Source: CAYQCE01 sp964415885 (lineage in GTDB: Bacteria > Zixibacteria > MSB-5A5 > JAABVY01 > JAHJOQ01). Taken from it: a stretch of DNA of 64,000 nucleotides. Every line of letters starts with the position of its first letter. The first letter of the stretch is position 1. Under the pieces are notes generated by a model that was not told the origin of the DNA, did not search any database, and saw only the letters and a program-made list of their open reading frames with translations. The translations under genes and the position numbers were made by a program. Below, in pieces: positions 37,501-45,136 of this stretch. The stretch lies in assembly GCA_964415885.1 (NCBI GenBank), contig CAYQCE010000002.1, positions 1 to 64,000 of the forward strand. Reading direction: 5' to 3'.

Positions 37501-38559
37501 GTAGTTCCGTGGCGTGTATGAATTCCGTATGGCTGTCGGCCTGGCCAGGCCCGAATCAACGCTAACAAAATCAGCGCCGTGCATATAGAATATGACGCTG
37601 TCTGTCGAATTGAATGTGCCATCATCGCTGCCTGTTACGCGAATTGCCAATTCACGAAACTCGGGCGCATCCTCACCGGTGTACACCGGAATCTGTCTAC
37701 CGCCGTGCCAGAAGAGACGCAGAGTTGAAGGATCCACGGCTGAGATATCGAGACCGGCATCCGTCAGATCGGTCCCGGTGATACCATATATCCCGTTCTC
37801 CATGACTGCCATCTTGACCCAGTCGGTCGAAAGCGCGAACGGGTGGACATCGATCATCGATGATGCCGACACTTCGATCTCTCTGCCTCTGAACCTCCGA
37901 GCCTGCTCGTAGTTCAGTATGGTTGATTCATATATCTTCTCGAAATGGCCGTCTGACGAAGCCATCTCGCCACTGCCGGACTCAGAGTTGAACAAGACTC
38001 TGACTATGACTTCCTCCGCAATCGAGGATGCGGATACGCCCGACATCTGCAGGGGATTTATATGCACTTCGATTACACGCTGATTGCGGATATAGTATGG
38101 CCCGATCGTTCGCACGGTCTCGTATCTGGCGGAGGCCAGCGACTTCTGGAAGCGGGCATTCTCAGCAGGTGAAGACTCGATCGGCTTGTTCACGGCCAGC
38201 GCACCGGTGAGTGGCTGCGTAAATGCAGCTGACAGTACCTGCACCACAGGTTCACCTTCCAGTGGAATGCCTATGAAGACTTTCCGTATCGGGAATCGCG
38301 CTTCACCGATTCTCGGGTTTAGGCAACAATTAGCGACGGATACAATTTCCCCATCCGTCACCGAGCTCTCTCTCCACTCGAAGCTGCCCGGTCGCCAGGA
38401 GAAGATGACTTCGTCTTCCGACTGGAGCATGATTTGAAATTCACCGTGTTCCGGAACTGCGGCGTGAACGCGATCAACATAAATGAAAACGGCAAACGCA
38501 AGAATGACGGCTGTCGTGGAGGCGAATAATAGTGGTTTCGACAAGAGTATAGCTTTCAT
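34573..38559 (-). CDS. porU: PorU-like C25 (gingipain-family) sortase of a type IX secretion system
   Basis: This 1328-residue protein has a hydrophobic export segment (residues about 4-25), an N-terminal beta region of about 600 residues, and a C25 peptidase domain. The catalytic His is near residue 844 in NYIGHGNPDLW and the Cys near 879 in FNASCSIGQFD. Ig-like domains and a type IX CTD (NYPNPASEETRFSYHL, DVYSLSGRLIKTL) follow. PorU removes CTDs and attaches cargo at the surface. ATG 38559 is chosen for the export segment; no good ribosome site precedes it, and a TTG at 38640 would lie inside the structured leader. It heads the envelope operon. The gingipain fold is sure; a role as general sortase rather than a simple surface protease is inferred from the PorV neighbour. 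Confidence 0.85.
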   Translation of the reverse strand: MKAILLSKPLLFASTTAVILAFAVFIYVDRVHAAVPEHGEFQIMLQSEDEVIFSWRPGSFEWRESSVTDGEIVSVANCCLNPRIGEARFPIRKVFIGIPLEGEPVVQVLSAAFTQPLTGALAVNKPIESSPAENARFQKSLASARYETVRTIGPYYIRNQRVIEVHINPLQMSGVSASSIAEEVIVRVLFNSESGSGEMASSDGHFEKIYESTILNYEQARRFRGREIEVSASSMIDVHPFALSTDWVKMAVMENGIYGITGTDLTDAGLDISAVDPSTLRLFWHGGRQIPVYTGEDAPEFRELAIRVTGSDDGTFNSTDSVIFYMHGADFVSVDSGLARPTAIRNSYTPRNYVWLTHGGQYSEPARRMGELSAAPIADDFSFKDRYRKLSHFEDERFLVVGQGGYIRDYYRWWWHDDEEYTIDINLDNVPPFTPADIFVSSYDHQLDIVVNGVSASDRGYDGFLRRFETSNLRDGSNSLDFDQFRYASTAYLDYFDVYHESFIRYAEGQIDFYFPPDTGINRIQVDFDISQIGDVIVLSTADVDNQRWITDYTLANDKLVFELEASEHKFDRFAVARRSDLRKPESISVVSPDPVQHPVTADLVVIAPAAFENAIQEFIDYRAQTGTSAIFEAVEDVYDNYSSGMLDPGAIKEYLKSIYENSEKPPGAVLLAGDGNYDFRNNLGRAAGQYIPPFVVETDSSISDENYVTFGEKGSLDADSSYGIDRGVDMMVGRWPVRSSSEVSSYIAKLKTYEDRATLGPWRNVVTLVADDEFKHNHSEQTESIHTRQSEILANEHIPDHVNVNKIYLTEYPFDSFNQKPQARSQVINSINEGTVLINYIGHGNPDLWADERVFYWKEDIYKLNNRNKPAVVFNASCSIGQFDSPLREAMAEELFRYPDGGAIATVAATRFVFADDNANFAYKSFDLMLSDAGYTLCEAVYVAKLLRTIEAGGAITNDRKYVVFADPMMYFGMPQPRVELTSLSPDSLSALSLTTVSGEIRDDSGLVDTDFSGSVFIAVFDADRDKRKELSGGYELPYILSGPRIFRGESQVASGAFEMSFIVPKDVSYGDSTARVSLYALSTDGHASGGLGSITISGSNPAISDSVGPSISVLRNGEKFDGGLVRSGDNLTVELSDSSGINLSGEVGHAIEISFDEDPLNTVDMTDEFVYHPGSFREGGFLFEVPTLASGPHTMRIKAWDSANNSSLRTYNIAVGELAGLVLSGVCNYPNPASEETRFSYHLSEPVADVTIDVYSLSGRLIKTLRGQPGDAGYNLSSAWDMTDFTGDIIANGIYIYKVSAAGRLTFAAGGDEDQTEGFGKLVVLK

Positions 38560-38710
38560 AGCAACAAAAAAACCGGATGATAGTCTCCGGCTGCATCGCG
38601 CCGGACTGTTAAAGGGTAATCTTCGTATCACTTCTGTCAATCGAAAAAACTTAAACTACTCTTAACCCTTTAACAAAGTCCGATAACAACTCCTCTTGTT
38701 GTCTATGTCT
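38560..38710 (-). promoter_or_regulatory. putative transcription attenuator or riboswitch leader of porU
   Basis: Three elements on the minus strand compete. A long stem pairs GGACT (38681-38677) and GTTAAAGGGT (38674-38665) with ACCCTTTAAC (38617-38608) and AGTCC (38607-38603), with a 2-base bulge and a 47-base loop. An antiterminator pairs TCCGGC (38605-38600) with GCCGGA (38591-38586). The terminator uses that same GCCGGA with 38577-38571. Forming the long stem hides AGTCC, blocks the antiterminator and favours termination. This is the logic of a riboswitch or protein-controlled attenuator. The loop does not match a riboswitch aptamer I know. Confidence 0.55.
38566..38592 (-). terminator. 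terminator-like hairpin in the porU leader
   Basis: Read on the minus strand, AGCCGGA (38592-38586) pairs with TCCGGTT (38577-38571) around an 8-base loop, and the run TTTTTTT (38572-38566) follows. It ends 6 bases before the porU start codon, so it would stop transcription before the gene unless an alternative fold prevents it. Confidence 0.65.
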
Positions 38711-39161
38711 GCCGCTAAGTTAGCTCTGATTTGAAGCGGTGTCAAGGTATTTCAAGCTTTATAACCTATTATGAGCGCTCTGGTTTCAGGAAAATTGTCC
38801 ATTGAACAACTCAATCTCGTACAATCTCATTAGCAAATCCCCTGCCGAAATAGTCGTCGGCAAATCCGATCACTTCTTTAGCCTCTATCACCGAATGGAT
38901 TAGCAATTCTCGACCTCATAATCCCCTATCATGCTCATGGCGTCGGCAACCCGGCAGAATACGGTTCCCGTGCGTAGACTGTGCAACGGTTTTCAGCAGG
39001 CGACAGGAATGAGAGGTGGCTGGCTGAGTCCCTGCACACTCGAGAGACTTGCACCATGGTAGGTTTCTTTCTGACTTATTACGGCAACCTTGACCTATTA
39101 AGTCCCGTATTGACTGCATCATCATCAAAGAAAAAGAAAACTAATCACTCGGAGGAGAAAC
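38711..39161. other. intergenic region between porU and the VOC gene
   Basis: Apart from the porU promoter at its left end I see no gene, strong hairpin or repeat here. A TTGACC at 39090-39095 on the plus strand lies before the VOC gene but has no good -10 at the right distance. A ribosome site GGAGGAG at 39150-39156 serves the VOC gene. Confidence 0.4.
38717..38745 (-). promoter_or_regulatory. sigma-70-like promoter of the porU operon
   Basis: On the minus strand a perfect TTGACA (38745-38740) is followed after 17 bases by TAACTT (38722-38717). Transcription would start near 38710, leaving a leader of about 150 bases. The -35 is ideal; the -10 keeps only the T, A and last T. Confidence 0.5.
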
Positions 39162-39518
39162 ATGGCCGCACCAATCTGCCACTTTGAGATTTTCACAAAA
39201 GACACAAAGAAGGCCGAGGATTTCTTTGGGAATCTCTTCGGCTGGAAATTCTCGCATGAGATGGGCGACGACTACGCGTTCATTGACACCGGCAGCGACC
39301 CCGGTGGTGCGCTGGTCAATAGTCCCGATTTCACGCCGGGTGGTGGAACCAACTTCTACTTCCACGTCGATGACTGCGCAGCAACTCTCGAAAGAGCCGT
39401 TTCGCTTGGAGGAAAGAACATACGCGACAAGACTGAAATCCCGGAGCACGGCTGGTATGCCCATTTCGCGGACCTGGACGGCAATACTGTCGGGCTTTTC
39501 GAAGCTCTGAAGAAATAG
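39162..39518 (+). CDS. VOC-family (glyoxalase-like) protein
   Basis: This 118-residue cytoplasmic protein is a single vicinal-oxygen-chelate unit built from two beta-alpha-beta-beta-beta modules. It opens PICHFEIFTKDTKKAEDFFG, typical of the family, and ends with HFADLDGNTVGLFE, whose His and Glu positions are usual metal ligands. Members range from glyoxalase I to antibiotic-binding proteins and many uncharacterised enzymes; the substrate cannot be told. GGAGGAG precedes ATG 39162. It stands alone, convergent with the sulfotransferase gene. Confidence 0.85.
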   Translation: MAAPICHFEIFTKDTKKAEDFFGNLFGWKFSHEMGDDYAFIDTGSDPGGALVNSPDFTPGGGTNFYFHVDDCAATLERAVSLGGKNIRDKTEIPEHGWYAHFADLDGNTVGLFEALKK

Positions 39519-39546
39519 AACGAGCGGCCAAGCCGACGAATTGGAA

Positions 39547-39575
39547 CGGCCGTCGCGTGTTGGACGCGGCGGCCG
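39547..39575. terminator. hairpin between convergent genes
   Basis: A 12-bp stem (CGGCCGTCGCGT at 39547-39558 with ACGCGGCGGCCG at 39564-39575, one G-U pair) encloses a 5-base loop. Neither side has a U-tract, so termination is likely but not typical. It lies between the VOC and sulfotransferase stop codons. Confidence 0.5.
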
Positions 39576-39615
39576 CTATGTTATAATGTCCTCTGTGCTT
39601 ATTCCCGATTACGAA

Positions 39616-41550
39616 CTAATCCAGGCAATCCAGAATTTCGTCCCCATCAGGATCGCACGGAGCGTTTCCACTGGAGAACACAAAATTCACGAGATAAACG
39701 ATATCATCAATATCTATCGTGCCGCTGCAGTCGACATCGCCCGATTCCAACGGATCAGGCTCTGCACCGGACTGGAAAACGTAGGCGATCTCGTATACGA
39801 CATCATCGATATCTATACCGCCGCTGGCGTTAACGTCTCCGCATAGTATGATCGGCTCGACGAAGAGCTCGTATGTCACGATTGGTGCAGGCGGTGGATC
39901 GGACGCAGAGGAATCGGCAACAGTGCTCGCATAAACGTAGTACGGCACAACTCGATTTCCGGTTATGGGCTGGAGTACAGCACCGTAGACACTATCACCG
40001 GCGGCGCCGTCACCGTGCGCGCCATCGTCAAACATCGTGGTCATGAAGAAACCGCTTCCCGTGTCTATAAACAGTGATGTTATATGAAGGTCATTGTCGG
40101 AGAACACCTCGGACGTTATGACGATGGAGTCCTCAGCATTCGGGTTAGCTGGGAAATGCTCTGTGCCGGAAATCGTAACACCGTAATTCTCGATAGCTGC
40201 CATAGGCTCGAGGATATTGTCTGCAAGCCCCGGATAATCAGCATCATAGCGGTAACAGCGGAAAACGTTGTTCTGAGTCGGAACCTGTCCCTGAGTTATT
40301 GTGCCCATAGGTCCGATTGGATTGATGTATCTCCATACGATCTTGCCGTCGTCCGTAACCTCGAACAACTCCCCCTGCGGCCCTGCACAAATCAGAGTAT
40401 TGCCGTTCTCCAGCCGTTGGCAACCGGAGATGAACAGCGAATAGAAGTCATCCGGGTCTTCCGTGAAAAACGTCCACTCGAGCTCGTCGGGATCGAATGG
40501 TTCACCGACAGACGGCTGAGTGTAGTTGCCGTTCTGATCGACCGGCGGGATCAGCTCATCCACCGATGAGAATCCCCTGTCGTACCCGTTGTTGAATACG
40601 AGAATATTTCCCTCTCCTGGCAGCCCCTCATCTATCCATTGAGCGTCATGCTGCTTCGATAGAATCCTGTCTTCGATATCGCCGGCTTTGTAGGTATACG
40701 GATTCCCCCAACGATAAAGAAGATCTCCCCCCATTCCGCTGTTGCCGCCCGAATGACCTGCGGCCTCAGCGGTAGTCGTGCTGTGGTCTATCACCCAGAA
40801 TTCATCAAACCATCGCAAGCTGATGATTATCTGATCAAGCTCCGGATTGTACTCAACCGAATTGGCGTGCACCCAGTCGGCACGACCGTCCACTGTGTAA
40901 TTGACGTCGATCAGCTCAGGATGCTCGCTAATTGAGCCATAATTGTCCTTCGTGGAATCGAAATCCTGAACCATATGATCCCACATGTGCCATTCCCAGA
41001 CGATCTCACCACCCTGCGGGTATGTCGGTTCGACCTCAATTACATGCTCCGGCATGATGCTGTCGCCGTCGATGACGGCCGGATCGCGACCAGCAGCAAT
41101 AGCTTCGGCCTTAGATATGCTCTCCCATGCAAGGATCAGCACATTGCCGTTGGGGAGTCTCTCGATGTCGTGATGCTGGAGGTTGCCGTCACTTGCGTAG
41201 TCATACTGCCAGACGACATTGCCATTCCAGTCGAGCTCTTCCACTCGACCCCCGCCCCCGAAAGCATACCCGAGATTCACGGTCCGCAAGAGATGGCCGT
41301 TCTCGAGAAGGTATACCGATGCTGCGGGCGGATAATCATGCTCCCACTGATGGACAACGCGACCGTACATATCGACCAGGTATGTATCTGTGTATCGCAT
41401 CGGTGCGAACAGAGTATACCCGTCGTGCGCGAGAGAATCGTATTCGAAAAGCCCAACAGACTGGTCTTGAGCAAATCCGACACTCGCAACCATGCAGATA
41501 AGTACAAGAATCATCGGCAGGATCCTGCCGCACTCATTAGAGAATTGCAT
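39616..41550 (-). CDS. arylsulfotransferase-family protein with dockerin-like tail
   Basis: This 644-residue exported protein has a signal peptide (cut near GFAQD) and a beta-propeller of the ASST/arylsulfotransferase type (about 30-450) with repeated YLLENGHLLR, ERLPNGNVLILAWES and RLENGNTLICAG blades. A beta-sandwich follows and a double dockerin-like module closes the protein (about 565-644, CGDVNASGGIDIDDVVYEI and GDVDCSGTIDIDDIVYLV). Real ASSTs transfer sulfate between phenols through a catalytic His; I cannot verify that residue, so enzyme activity is open. AGGAGG precedes the ATG. Confidence 0.78.
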   Translation of the reverse strand: MQFSNECGRILPMILVLICMVASVGFAQDQSVGLFEYDSLAHDGYTLFAPMRYTDTYLVDMYGRVVHQWEHDYPPAASVYLLENGHLLRTVNLGYAFGGGGRVEELDWNGNVVWQYDYASDGNLQHHDIERLPNGNVLILAWESISKAEAIAAGRDPAVIDGDSIMPEHVIEVEPTYPQGGEIVWEWHMWDHMVQDFDSTKDNYGSISEHPELIDVNYTVDGRADWVHANSVEYNPELDQIIISLRWFDEFWVIDHSTTTAEAAGHSGGNSGMGGDLLYRWGNPYTYKAGDIEDRILSKQHDAQWIDEGLPGEGNILVFNNGYDRGFSSVDELIPPVDQNGNYTQPSVGEPFDPDELEWTFFTEDPDDFYSLFISGCQRLENGNTLICAGPQGELFEVTDDGKIVWRYINPIGPMGTITQGQVPTQNNVFRCYRYDADYPGLADNILEPMAAIENYGVTISGTEHFPANPNAEDSIVITSEVFSDNDLHITSLFIDTGSGFFMTTMFDDGAHGDGAAGDSVYGAVLQPITGNRVVPYYVYASTVADSSASDPPPAPIVTYELFVEPIILCGDVNASGGIDIDDVVYEIAYVFQSGAEPDPLESGDVDCSGTIDIDDIVYLVNFVFSSGNAPCDPDGDEILDCLD

Positions 41551-41950
41551 TTGTTCCTCCTAACATGCCCAAAGAGCGAAGTGAACACACGCGCAAATCG
41601 ATTCGAGGGAAAAGGAGCAGACACGCTCAAAGGATAACGCACCTACATGGAGTCAATCTCAGAATGTCGAATCGTCAAAAACACGATGCGTCCGAAATGC
41701 GGAAATTCAATCCCTCGCAATATAACACGAAATAAGAATTTGAAAAGAAGAAATCAGGATATTCCTGGGGCCATACTGATAACACCATTGACGGGCCGCA
41801 ATCCTCGTTTCCGCTTGACTAAACAGCACTCATCGCTTAAACTCGATTTCTGAGTCGCGGATGGCGCTTTGAAGCAAAACGCTCGAGCAGGACATCTTAT
41901 ACATATATGTAGAAGACAAGCTACTCTCTCACTCCCAATGGAGGAATCAG
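41551..41950. other. divergent intergenic region before the aldehyde dehydrogenase gene
   Basis: No gene is convincing here. The plus strand carries a likely promoter, TTGACT at 41815-41820 and TAAACT at 41838-41843 (spacer 17), giving a start near 41850. A perfect 12-bp palindrome, TACATATATGTA, lies at 41900-41911 between that start and the gene, where a repressor could bind. I see no clear promoter for the divergent sulfotransferase gene. Confidence 0.4.
41815..41843 (+). promoter_or_regulatory. candidate promoter of the aldehyde dehydrogenase gene
   Basis: TTGACT and TAAACT are separated by 17 bases on the plus strand. Each box matches the sigma-70 consensus at four or five of six positions. 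The predicted leader is about 100 bases and includes the palindrome at 41900-41911. Confidence 0.45.
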
Positions 41951-43483
41951 ATGCAGATAGATGATCTCGACAAGATACTGAAAGAACTCGAAATCGAGGC
42001 CACGAACCCGGGCGGCTCTGACGGTGAGACGTGGTACGGCTCGGGCAAGGAGATAGACAGCATCTCCCCGATCAATGGCCAGCTCATCGCGAAGGTGAAG
42101 CAGGTGACCTCCGATGAATACGATGCTATCGTGGATAAGGCCGCAGAGGCATTCAAGGTCTGGCGCGAAGTCGCACCCCCGAAACGAGGCGAGATCGTAC
42201 GGCAGCTCGGCCATGCTCTCCGTGAGAAGAAAGACGCTCTCGGCAGGCTCGTCACGATCGAGATGGGCAAGTCGGTCCAGGAGGGCTGGGGCGAAGTGCA
42301 GGAGATGATTGATATCTGCGACATGGCCTGCGGTCAGTCTCGCATGCTCTATGGAGTCCAGACACATTCCGAGCGCGCGCATCACCGCATGTATGAGCAG
42401 TGGCATCCGCTCGGACCTGTCGGAATCATTTCGGCATTCAATTTTCCGGTTGCGGTATGGTCATGGAATCTCGCAATCGCGTTGATTTGCGGCGACCCGT
42501 GCGTCTGGAAACCGGCCTCACCGACTCCTCTGACGGCTGTAGCGTGCCAGAAGATAATTTCGAAAGTAATGAAGGACAACGACCTGCCGACAGGAATCTC
42601 CTGCCTGACTATCGGGAAAGGCTCCGAGGTCGGTGAGATGCTGCTGCATGACAAGCGTCTACCCCTGATCTCATATACCGGCTCGACAAAGATCGGCCAG
42701 AGGATCGGAGAAGTTGTTGCCAAACGTTTCGGCAAGACTATTCTCGAACTCGGCGGCAATAACGCAGTTATCATTACGCCGCATGCCGATCTGGAGCTCG
42801 CCTGCAAGACTGTCCTGTTCGGCGCCGTCGGAACGTCTGGTCAGAGATGCACGACCACCCGACGCGTGATTGTCGAGCAGTCGATTTATGACCGGGTGAA
42901 AGATACGCTCAAGGGCTATTACGAGAAGCTGACGTACGGCAGCCCGCTTGACCAGAGCAAGCTCGTCGGTCCAATGGTCGACAAGGCTGCGGTCGATATG
43001 TATTTGAATGCCATCGAAGAGATGAAAAAGCAGGGTGGTAAACTGCTCTGGGGAGGCGAGCGGCTCGATATGGAAGGCGGGTGCTATGCCACAGCGTCCG
43101 TTGCCGAGGCGACCAACGACCTCGACATCGTGCAGGAAGAGACTTTCGCTCCGCTTCTTTATCTGCTTAAGTATGAAGGCGATGTCATGAATGCTATCGC
43201 TTTTCAGAACGATGTCCCGCAGGGCTTGTCATCCGCGATTTTCACCGACAATCTCCAGGAGTCGGAGAAGTTCCTCTCCGCTGCTGGTTCCGATTGCGGA
43301 ATAGCGAATGTCAACGCTGGTACGTCCGGCGCGGAGATAGGGCTGGCGTTTGGTGGCGAGAAGGAAACCGGCGGAGGCCGCGAATCCGGATCGGATGCCT
43401 GGAAAGCGTATATGCGTCGTCAAACCAACACGATAAACTGGTCGGGGACGATGGAGCTGGCACAAGGCATCAAGTTCGACTAA
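41951..43483 (+). CDS. aldehyde dehydrogenase, ALDH7/AmaB-like
   Basis: This 510-residue cytoplasmic enzyme oxidises an aldehyde to an acid with NAD(P)+. The catalytic Cys is near residue 300 in GTSGQRCTTTRR and the general-base Glu near 266 in LELGGNNAV. The segment GPVGIISAFNFPVAVWSWN and the QRCTTTRR motif fit the ALDH7 branch, whose members act on 2-aminoadipate semialdehyde in lysine breakdown. No other lysine-degradation gene is visible, so the substrate is inferred. GGAGG lies 9 bases before the ATG and a strong terminator follows. Confidence 0.88.
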   Translation: MQIDDLDKILKELEIEATNPGGSDGETWYGSGKEIDSISPINGQLIAKVKQVTSDEYDAIVDKAAEAFKVWREVAPPKRGEIVRQLGHALREKKDALGRLVTIEMGKSVQEGWGEVQEMIDICDMACGQSRMLYGVQTHSERAHHRMYEQWHPLGPVGIISAFNFPVAVWSWNLAIALICGDPCVWKPASPTPLTAVACQKIISKVMKDNDLPTGISCLTIGKGSEVGEMLLHDKRLPLISYTGSTKIGQRIGEVVAKRFGKTILELGGNNAVIITPHADLELACKTVLFGAVGTSGQRCTTTRRVIVEQSIYDRVKDTLKGYYEKLTYGSPLDQSKLVGPMVDKAAVDMYLNAIEEMKKQGGKLLWGGERLDMEGGCYATASVAEATNDLDIVQEETFAPLLYLLKYEGDVMNAIAFQNDVPQGLSSAIFTDNLQESEKFLSAAGSDCGIANVNAGTSGAEIGLAFGGEKETGGGRESGSDAWKAYMRRQTNTINWSGTMELAQGIKFD

Positions 43484-43514
43484 AGATACGCTGAAATCAG
43501 CAATTTGACAATAC

Positions 43515-43547
43515 AGCGGCAGACAGTTCATCTGCCGCTTTTCTTTT
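43515..43547 (+). terminator. intrinsic terminator after the aldehyde dehydrogenase gene
   Basis: A 9-bp perfect stem (AGCGGCAGA at 43515-43523, TCTGCCGCT at 43531-43539) with a 7-base loop runs into TTTTCTTTT, 32 bases after the stop codon. Confidence 0.9.
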
Positions 43548-43674
43548 GGAGAACGTCGAAAATCACGCTGGATATGCTCAACAGCGAGTTCACAGCGAGT
43601 ATTGCGTGCGGAACTATCTCTACCCTGGCAACATTCCTTAATGAAAGAACATGGACTCTTTGGGAGGAGTATAC

Positions 43675-44289
43675 ATGAGCTCTCGTATGCTGAAATCTGA
43701 ATCACCGCTTATCAATGAGCGTGTTGTCGAAGCGGATGTCAACGAGCTCTTCGTCAACCGATGGTCTCCGCGGTCGTTCAAATCCGATCCGGTAGACGAT
43801 GATACTCTCAACAGCTTGTTCGAGGCGGCTCGCTGGTCGATGTCCTGCTTTAACGATCAGCCGTGGCTCTTCCTCTATTCCAAACTCGGCGATAATGATC
43901 GGGATGACTTCAACAGCCTGCTCGCCGAGGGAAATCAGAAGTGGGCGAATGCCGCGCCGGTTCTGGGTTATGTCGTGTGCAGAAACAGCTTCAAACACAA
44001 CGACAAGACCAACCACTGGGCGCAGTTTGACGCCGGTGCGGCCTGGATGGCGATGACTTTGCAGGCACGAATGCTCGGACTGTATACTCATGGAATGGCG
44101 GGATTCAGCCGTAAGAAGTCGTATGAGGTTCTCAATCTCGATGAAGAAAAATACTCTGTCATTTCAGCTTTCACGATCGGCTATCGAGATGATCCCCGGA
44201 AGCTTGATGAAGACAGCAGGAAATCCGAGGCCCCGAATTCGCGCAAAAGCCTTGACGAAGTAGCACATCGTGGTAAATTTGACGGCTGA
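43675..44289 (+). CDS. nitroreductase-family protein
   Basis: This 204-residue cytoplasmic flavoprotein matches the nitroreductase fold: an N-terminal FVNRWSPRSFKSDPV (Arg-Ser phosphate-binding motif), then LFEAARWSMSCFNDQPW, and a C-terminal GYRDDP segment. Such enzymes use FMN and NAD(P)H to reduce nitro groups, quinones or related compounds; the natural substrate is unknown. ATG 43675 is chosen because GGGAGGAG lies 5 bases upstream; an ATG at 43651 also opens the frame but lacks a site. The DUF3891 gene follows 40 bases later. Confidence 0.85.
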   Translation: MSSRMLKSESPLINERVVEADVNELFVNRWSPRSFKSDPVDDDTLNSLFEAARWSMSCFNDQPWLFLYSKLGDNDRDDFNSLLAEGNQKWANAAPVLGYVVCRNSFKHNDKTNHWAQFDAGAAWMAMTLQARMLGLYTHGMAGFSRKKSYEVLNLDEEKYSVISAFTIGYRDDPRKLDEDSRKSEAPNSRKSLDEVAHRGKFDG

Positions 44290-44329
44290 GACGAAGTGCT
44301 GTCAATTTAGAAAGTCAGGAAAGTAAAAG

Positions 44330-45130
44330 ATGATTATCAGAGATGAAAACAGCGGAGTTGTGATTGTATACCAGACCGATCACGCCAAGCTCTCGGGCAA
44401 ACTGTGTGATGCCTGGGGCAGCGGAAGTTTCGCCAAGCCCGATCCGCTCGAATCGGTCGTGTTCGCTGCAAAGCATCATGACGACGGCTGGGCATTGTGG
44501 GAGGCGCACCCTACAATCAACCCGGATACGGGTAAGCCGAACAACTTTAACGAAATCCCGGTCGATGAGCATTTTAAGATGTACTCCCTTGGAGTCGAGC
44601 GGGTCTCATCCGACGACTGCTATTCGGGAGCACTCGTTGCGATGCACGCGCGCAAGCTCTACGAATGGAAGAAGCAGGGTGGCAAACAGAAAACGAAAGA
44701 TCCCGAAAAGGATCCCGCTGCCGTCATCGAGGATGCGTTCAACTGGCTCGACTCGAACATCAGATACAACTGCTACCGCATGATTGGCGATGAGTACGAG
44801 TACGCGACCAACGACACTTACATGAAAGCAAATTTTGGATTGATCCAAACGTGGGATGCCATGGCGCTCTATCTGTGCGAGAACAGGAACGACAAGTACG
44901 AGATCAAGCACGTTCCAACCGACTATCGGGGCAATACCACGAGTATGACTGTGAAGAAGGAACCCGACGGCACGGTCAAATGCACTCCGTACCCGTTCGC
45001 CGAAAACCCGTTTGAGGTCGAGGTTCCGGCACGCAGATTATCAAAAGAGACATTCGACTCGGATGACGAACTCCGCACTGCGGTAAAAGAAGCTGAAGTC
45101 ATCAAGCTGAAGTTCAAGTTCACTGATTAA
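44330..45130 (+). CDS. DUF3891 family protein
   Basis: This 266-residue cytoplasmic protein opens with MIIRDENSGVVIVYQTDHAKLSGKL in two parts typical of DUF3891, then has the family's histidine cluster AAKHHDDGW, which resembles an HD-type metal site. The rest is mixed alpha/beta with no signal peptide. No function is known for the family. AGGAAAG precedes the ATG. The gene ends only 6 bases before the stop of the convergent LVIVD gene, with no terminator between them. Confidence 0.8.
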   Translation: MIIRDENSGVVIVYQTDHAKLSGKLCDAWGSGSFAKPDPLESVVFAAKHHDDGWALWEAHPTINPDTGKPNNFNEIPVDEHFKMYSLGVERVSSDDCYSGALVAMHARKLYEWKKQGGKQKTKDPEKDPAAVIEDAFNWLDSNIRYNCYRMIGDEYEYATNDTYMKANFGLIQTWDAMALYLCENRNDKYEIKHVPTDYRGNTTSMTVKKEPDGTVKCTPYPFAENPFEVEVPARRLSKETFDSDDELRTAVKEAEVIKLKFKFTD

Positions 45131-45136
45131 ACAGCA

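Noticed and set aside
38618..38640. A second TTGACA (38640-38635, minus) inside the porU leader
   Set aside because: The sequence 17 bases downstream (ACCCTT) does not resemble a -10 box, and it lies in the loop of the long stem.
38560..38640. TTG 38640 as the start of the PorU-like protein
   Set aside because: The extra 27 residues would run through the terminator hairpin and would push the export segment inward.
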